22,421 nucleotides of DNA from Syncephalis fuscata. Its lineage: Eukaryota > Zoopagomycota > Zoopagomycetes > Zoopagales > Piptocephalidaceae. A program made the position numbers and the translations under genes. Positions 18,701 through 22,421 of this stretch are shown here, piece by piece. Under the pieces are notes generated by a model. It was not told the origin of the DNA. It did not search any database and saw only the letters and a program-made list of their open reading frames with translations. Within the stretch, counting starts at the first letter, position 1, and the number at the start of each line of letters is the position of its first letter. The stretch spans positions 1-22,421 of the forward strand of contig JAHLTZ010000142.1 in assembly GCA_025786725.1 (NCBI GenBank). Direction: 5' to 3'.

Positions 18701-19828
18701 CTACATTCTCGTTAGTTGTTTTATTAGAGACTTCATTTGCTGTACTATCTTCCTCCTCTTCCTCTTCATCCTCTTCTCCTCTTCATTTTGTTCTACTTTT
18801 GTATCAACAGATTTTTGATCTTCTGTTCCAGCTGCTACACCTTCTCCTACTGTTGGAGGTGCATCTTCATCCATGGGTTGGTCTTCTTGAGGATCGCCTT
18901 CTTCTTCAGTGGTCGTATCTTCGGTATCACTTTCATAGATACCACGCCATGTACGCAACCATCCCATATGCTGGCCTGCAGAACTACGTTCATTTACGGC
19001 AAATCCAAATATACGAGGTGTATATACTTGTGGGTGTGCTTTACCTGGCCAAGTAAAGCCGGTATACACCGAAAAGAATAGATGGGCAAATGTTGTACCG
19101 AAATAGGCACCTGTATATACAAGTGAATGCATGCACTGTTAATAAGTAGCATATACATTTATGCTTAACTTACCATCGATATTTTGATGTCGAGCAGTGG
19201 GTGGATGATAGAGATCGCGACAACTTGGACAATATAGACGGACAGTGTCAACACGTGGCATATCGGCTCGACTGCATGGCAACATGGGTGTCTGCATACA
19301 ATAAACGCGGGGACACTCGCCGAACTGTACTTGGTCATATTTATGCATCTAGATGGGCTATTTATAAGTACACGGAATAGATGACATTCATCAATCACCA
19401 TACCATAAGCTGCATGCCTTGTCGTGTTAAAATAAACCGTTGGTGAATAAGACCATAGAGTATAGCAGCTGATGCCTCCACTACAGGTGCATCTGCTTCA
19501 TTGATCAACTCATCTTCTATAAAAGGGTAGTGCAGCATATAGCCAGTTAGTCAATGCGCCAATCTAATACATCCAACTTACCCGGTTCAATATCGAGAAT
19601 CATCTCTAATGCTTCACGGTAATAAGGCACCATGCTATTGAGGCCGGTCAAGTTGAAGTCATCTTCAATAAATTCCTCCTGTACTTCACAAAAGTAATCG
19701 TGTCCGGGTAGACTGCAGAACCAAGTGATCCAGGAGACATCTTCAGAACCTGACTCGTCGCTGCCATCCCAAACATCTATTGAGTGGAGGGAAACCGGTT
19801 CATTGGTTAGCAATTCATTCATTGCCAT
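18701..19828 (-). CDS. Casein kinase II regulatory subunit beta
   Basis: This is the regulatory subunit of the CK2 tetramer; its zinc finger forms the beta-beta dimer. Four exons, 19828-19582, 19516-19404, 19348-19174 and 19110-18701, give 314 residues. After an extension of about 24 residues come [20 protein letters not shown] and [20 protein letters not shown]. The acidic loop follows, then [15 protein letters not shown]. The zinc ligands are C132 and C137 (CPRVYC) and C160 and C163 (CPSC), with the 5/23/3 spacing of human CK2-beta. Then comes [20 protein letters not shown] and the PRIFGF core. The tail is acidic and ends basically (KRMKRKRRK) in the continuous frame. One base of slippage near 18773 would instead keep it acidic ([18 protein letters not shown]) to a stop at 18623-18621. 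Which tail is real is unresolved. The start chosen is the first ATG after an in-frame stop. Confidence 0.93.
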
Positions 19829-19849
19829 CTAGACCATGGAGCATAGATA

Positions 19850-19926
19850 GTGTCGGTTCGGTTATTTATTCGCTATATATATATAGTGGTGTCTACTAAT
19901 GCACAGACCACAGACCGAACCGACAC
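19850..19926. promoter_or_regulatory. 13-bp inverted repeat with CGGTTCGG cores before CK2-beta
   Basis: GTGTCGGTTCGGT at 19850-19862 is perfectly complementary to ACCGAACCGACAC at 19914-19926. Each arm holds two CGG triplets two bases apart. The 51-base interior carries a self-complementary CTATATATATATAG at 19873-19886. The left arm begins 21 bases upstream of the CK2-beta ATG, so the structure lies in the leader or core promoter. It could be a paired site for a CGG-binding regulator or an mRNA hairpin; function is inferred. Confidence 0.5.
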
Positions 19927-20464
19927 GATCTACTACACGTCGTCGTCTTCTTTCTTTAGTACTACTGTTATAGCCTACCTTCGTTTGCTTGGCTACCTGG
20001 AAATGCAGGCAATGCAGCCGGTCGGGCAAAGGACAATGTACCCGACCACATGCCCGAACAACGTCACCAAACCGCGTCCAAACTATAATAGGACTATGTC
20101 AAAGAGAGAGATAGTGGAGTGAAGCGCAGTTATGATAATAATAGTGGAGTGAAATGAAGTAGAAGTAGAAGTAGCAGTAACAACAATGGTGACGGTAGTT
20201 TAATAAAGAAATACTACTATCAAATACGTTGAAGAGGCAGTTGTAGTTGTAGTAAGTAAGCAACAGTAGTAATAATAGAAAGAGAGATGGAATAAGTGAT
20301 AGGTGGAAAAACACGTTTATAGTAACCAACTCGATTGTCTCTTTCCATAATTGCTCATTTGTTACGTATACCTGTTGACAAATATAGTCTATAAATTAAT
20401 GTTGTTTTATTTGTTATTTATTTGTTATTATTAATGGCATAGAAGCCATTATCTCGACATCCTA
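19927..20464. other. Spacer between CK2-beta start and AASDH-like 3' end
   Basis: Near CK2-beta there is a further GC-rich inverted pair, GGTCGGG at 20020-20026 and CCCGACC at 20041-20047, echoed by TGCCCGA at 20051-20057, suggesting clustered regulator sites. Next come AGTAGA/AGTAGC repeats at about 20157-20178. On the minus strand AATAAA-type signals for the AASDH-like gene lie at about 20403-20430. No gene is seen. Confidence 0.45.
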
Positions 20465-22421
20465 TTAATACAGTAATAGGCGGCTGTTTTTCATCCGATT
20501 ACTATTCGTGTTACTGTTATTGTATATACATATTGGTGAACTGAATACTTCACCAGGTAATGTTATCCATAGATACAGTGTTCCTGATTGACCATCTACA
20601 GCAAATAGACGTCCATCAGTACTGGCTATAATAGCACACCACTCCTCTTTAGATGCATTATTGCTAGAGCAGTGAGTTATTAGAAATGGTGATGCATAGA
20701 CGGGTGTACGAGTAGACTGTGTGGTGTTGTGTTCAGTCGTTGGAATAGTAGCTTGCCATATTAATGCACCGCTAGAAATAGAACAGCAGATTAAAGTACC
20801 AGCATGGCTACCAACTATAACATTATCGTGCCAGATACACGGTGAAGAGAATATAGGCCCATGGCTATTATATCTCCATAGCTATTAAATACATTATTAC
20901 TATTAATAGGATATAGCTATAGAATGTGTTACTTACAATACTGCCATCTTGTGAGGCAAAGCAATAAAGATAACCATTAGCACTGCCTATGAGTATTCGT
21001 TGACCGTCTGTAGCAAGGGCGGGTGAAGAGAAAAATGGTACTTTGTTATGGTTACTATCTTTAATAGCCGTTTTCCAATTAACAGTCATAGTAGAATAAC
21101 CATGAGATTGGATATGATCAGCGTGAATAGCCCATAGTTCGCCACGTAAATTAGCCGTGATTACCATACTAATTAATCATCAGTTATTATTATATAGCTA
21201 ATTATATATATATATATATATATGAGTATCTACTTACCGATGCACTGTATCTATAATACAACTGGAGAATAGTGGACTATTACAATCAAGTTTCCCTTCA
21301 AGTTGACACTCTTCTACATCGGGACAAATACGTAAACAATAAAGATGGCCATCGTGAGATCCAAACCATATACAACCATTAACCAGGTCTACGCAAGGTG
21401 ATGATTTAATCATCGATCCAGTCTTGTATCGATTAACAATATGTCCGGTCAGTGCTCGTATCACATAAAGACATTGATTGTAACAGCCTATAACTGTTTA
21501 TTAATATACTATAATTGAAAAGTAATGCCTACCTATGATAATATATTCTCCACTATGTGTTAGACATCCAGTCGATTCAATTCGATCAGGTAATTCAATT
21601 TGCCAAATAATTGATCCTTGTTCTATATCAATGGCCATCAATAGACCAGCGTGTGATCCTATCCATGCTACACCTCTATACAATATAAGTGATTACGTAT
21701 AGTATGAGTAGCTACTTACTGTTGTTTTGATAAAGAGTAACGATAATAAGCCACAATAGGTGATGCGTCAATACACTTTTTTAAATCAATACGCCATTTA
21801 ATAGAGTAGTTTGTTGAAAGTAATGCTGTAATAGATGGCCCACAAATACTAGATGTCCGTTGAATGATAGATTCTTTAATAAATAATGGTTTTTGTGTAG
21901 AATAATCATTGTTGATAGCGGTAGTAGTAATAGTAGTGTTGGAAGATGTATGTTTTTGATTTGTAGAAATAGCATCTTCAATGTTATCAGTATCATTGTT
22001 ACTATTGCTATTGTGCAGATAAAGTAGTTTATGGTAGGCTGCTGATATAAATGTTGATATCGGTTTATGTAATAATATATTCAACAATCTAATTACAATG
22101 AATATAGTACGAACATTTATAATCAGTACTTACTTTCGTTGTTGATCTACTTTATCGGTATGACAGTACTCTGAGGTATCCATTGCTCTATTTAGTAAGC
22201 AATTAATATGTCAACATTAAAGCTACTGTTAATCTACTTACCCACAATATGTGTATAATACGTACAGCTTCTATAGAAGTACCACCCATGGCAACATAAT
22301 AATTATCGGTCGTATTTGTTGTTACCAAATCCTTTTTATGTTGTAAATGGCTTAGTAATTGTAGTACATGTTCTTGTATATTATGCAATGTAATTGGATG
22401 CTTATTTTGTGTATGACTTGT
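20465..22421 (-). CDS. AASDH-like enzyme (beta-alanine-activating type), C-terminal part
   Basis: The full-length family has an adenylation domain, a phosphopantetheine carrier domain and a PQQ-type beta-propeller; the adenylation domain would lie beyond the right edge. Exons, 5' to 3', are 22421-22246, 22187-22134, 22088-21720, 21675-21533, 21487-21238, 21168-20937 and 20881-20465. The carrier motif is NYYVAMGGTSIEAVRIIHIL, whose Ser is the phosphopantetheine site. A linker with a low-complexity insert leads to KWRIDLKKCIDASPIVAYY, the start of the propeller in this family. Repeated blade motifs follow: VAWIGSHAGLLMAIDIEQGS, CIWFGSHDGHLYCL, ILIGSANGYLYCFASQDGS, VIVGSHAGTLICC and STDGRLFAVDGQSGTLYLW. 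It ends at TAA 20467-20465. The first intron keeps frame only with a GTGGGT donor, although GTAAGT lies four bases on. The natural substrate of the family is not well established. Confidence 0.85.
21198..21224. repeat. AT dinucleotide run inside an AASDH-like intron
   Basis: A (TA)n tract occupies the intron at 21169-21237 of the AASDH-like gene. It is likely length-variable, with no coding effect expected. Confidence 0.75.

Noticed and set aside
19850-20122. Plus-strand 90-codon ORF upstream of CK2-beta
   Set aside because: It overlaps the CK2-beta promoter, has low-complexity Tyr/Thr/Ser content, no recognisable motif and no 3' signal.
1-22421. tRNA genes, CRISPR arrays or bacterial-type operons
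   Set aside because: No A/B-box pair with a foldable cloverleaf, no regularly spaced repeats, and genes with spliceosomal introns throughout.

Overview
This is a gene-dense, AT-rich nuclear segment of a small-genome eukaryote. Introns are short (mostly 50-75 nt) with GTAAGT-like donors, genes lie on both strands a few hundred bases apart, and AATAAA-type 3' signals sit close to stop codons. A verprolin-type WH2 protein, a Kcs1-type inositol phosphate kinase and an Rpr2/Snm1-like RNase P/MRP subunit point to a fungus, most likely an early-diverging (zygomycete-grade) lineage. That placement is inference; another opisthokont is not excluded.

Layout. 1-371: last exon of an unrecognised membrane-protein-like gene (+). 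489-1477: copy 1 of a decayed repeat with relics of a Mutator-like (MULE) transposase. 1625-3777 (-): seven-exon AidB/ACAD11-like acyl-CoA dehydrogenase ending in a peroxisomal SRL signal, with an overlapping upstream ORF. 4271-5093: repeat copy 2, inverted and almost identical to copy 1. 5296-7792 (+): translation initiation factor eIF3b, four exons. 8155-11181 (-): intronless Kcs1/IP6K-type inositol hexakisphosphate kinase with a long low-complexity N-terminal half. 11182-13446: about 2.2 kb with no gene I can support, between two divergent genes. 13447-14641 (+): VAT-1-like quinone oxidoreductase with a single-base frame break near its 3' end. 14653-15322: repeat copy 3. 15483-16495 (+): RNase P/MRP Rpr2/Rpp21/Snm1-like subunit with an unresolved N-terminus. 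16980-18118 (+): verprolin/WIP-like actin regulator. 18701-19828 (-): casein kinase II regulatory beta subunit, with an alternative-frame acidic tail. 20465-22421 (-): C-terminal part of an AASDH-like enzyme (carrier domain plus PQQ beta-propeller), running off the right edge.

The genes are mostly unrelated housekeeping functions (translation, tRNA/rRNA processing, inositol pyrophosphate signalling, actin, lipid oxidation), with no operon-like logic. The most unusual structure is the acyl-CoA dehydrogenase gene enclosed by an inverted pair of about 820-bp repeats, a third diverged copy lying 12 bases after another gene's stop. Three genes between about 14.5 and 18.8 kb each show a reading-frame irregularity best explained by a single-base indel, real or from sequencing. 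I found no convincing new multi-gene system, no tRNA or rRNA gene and no CRISPR.
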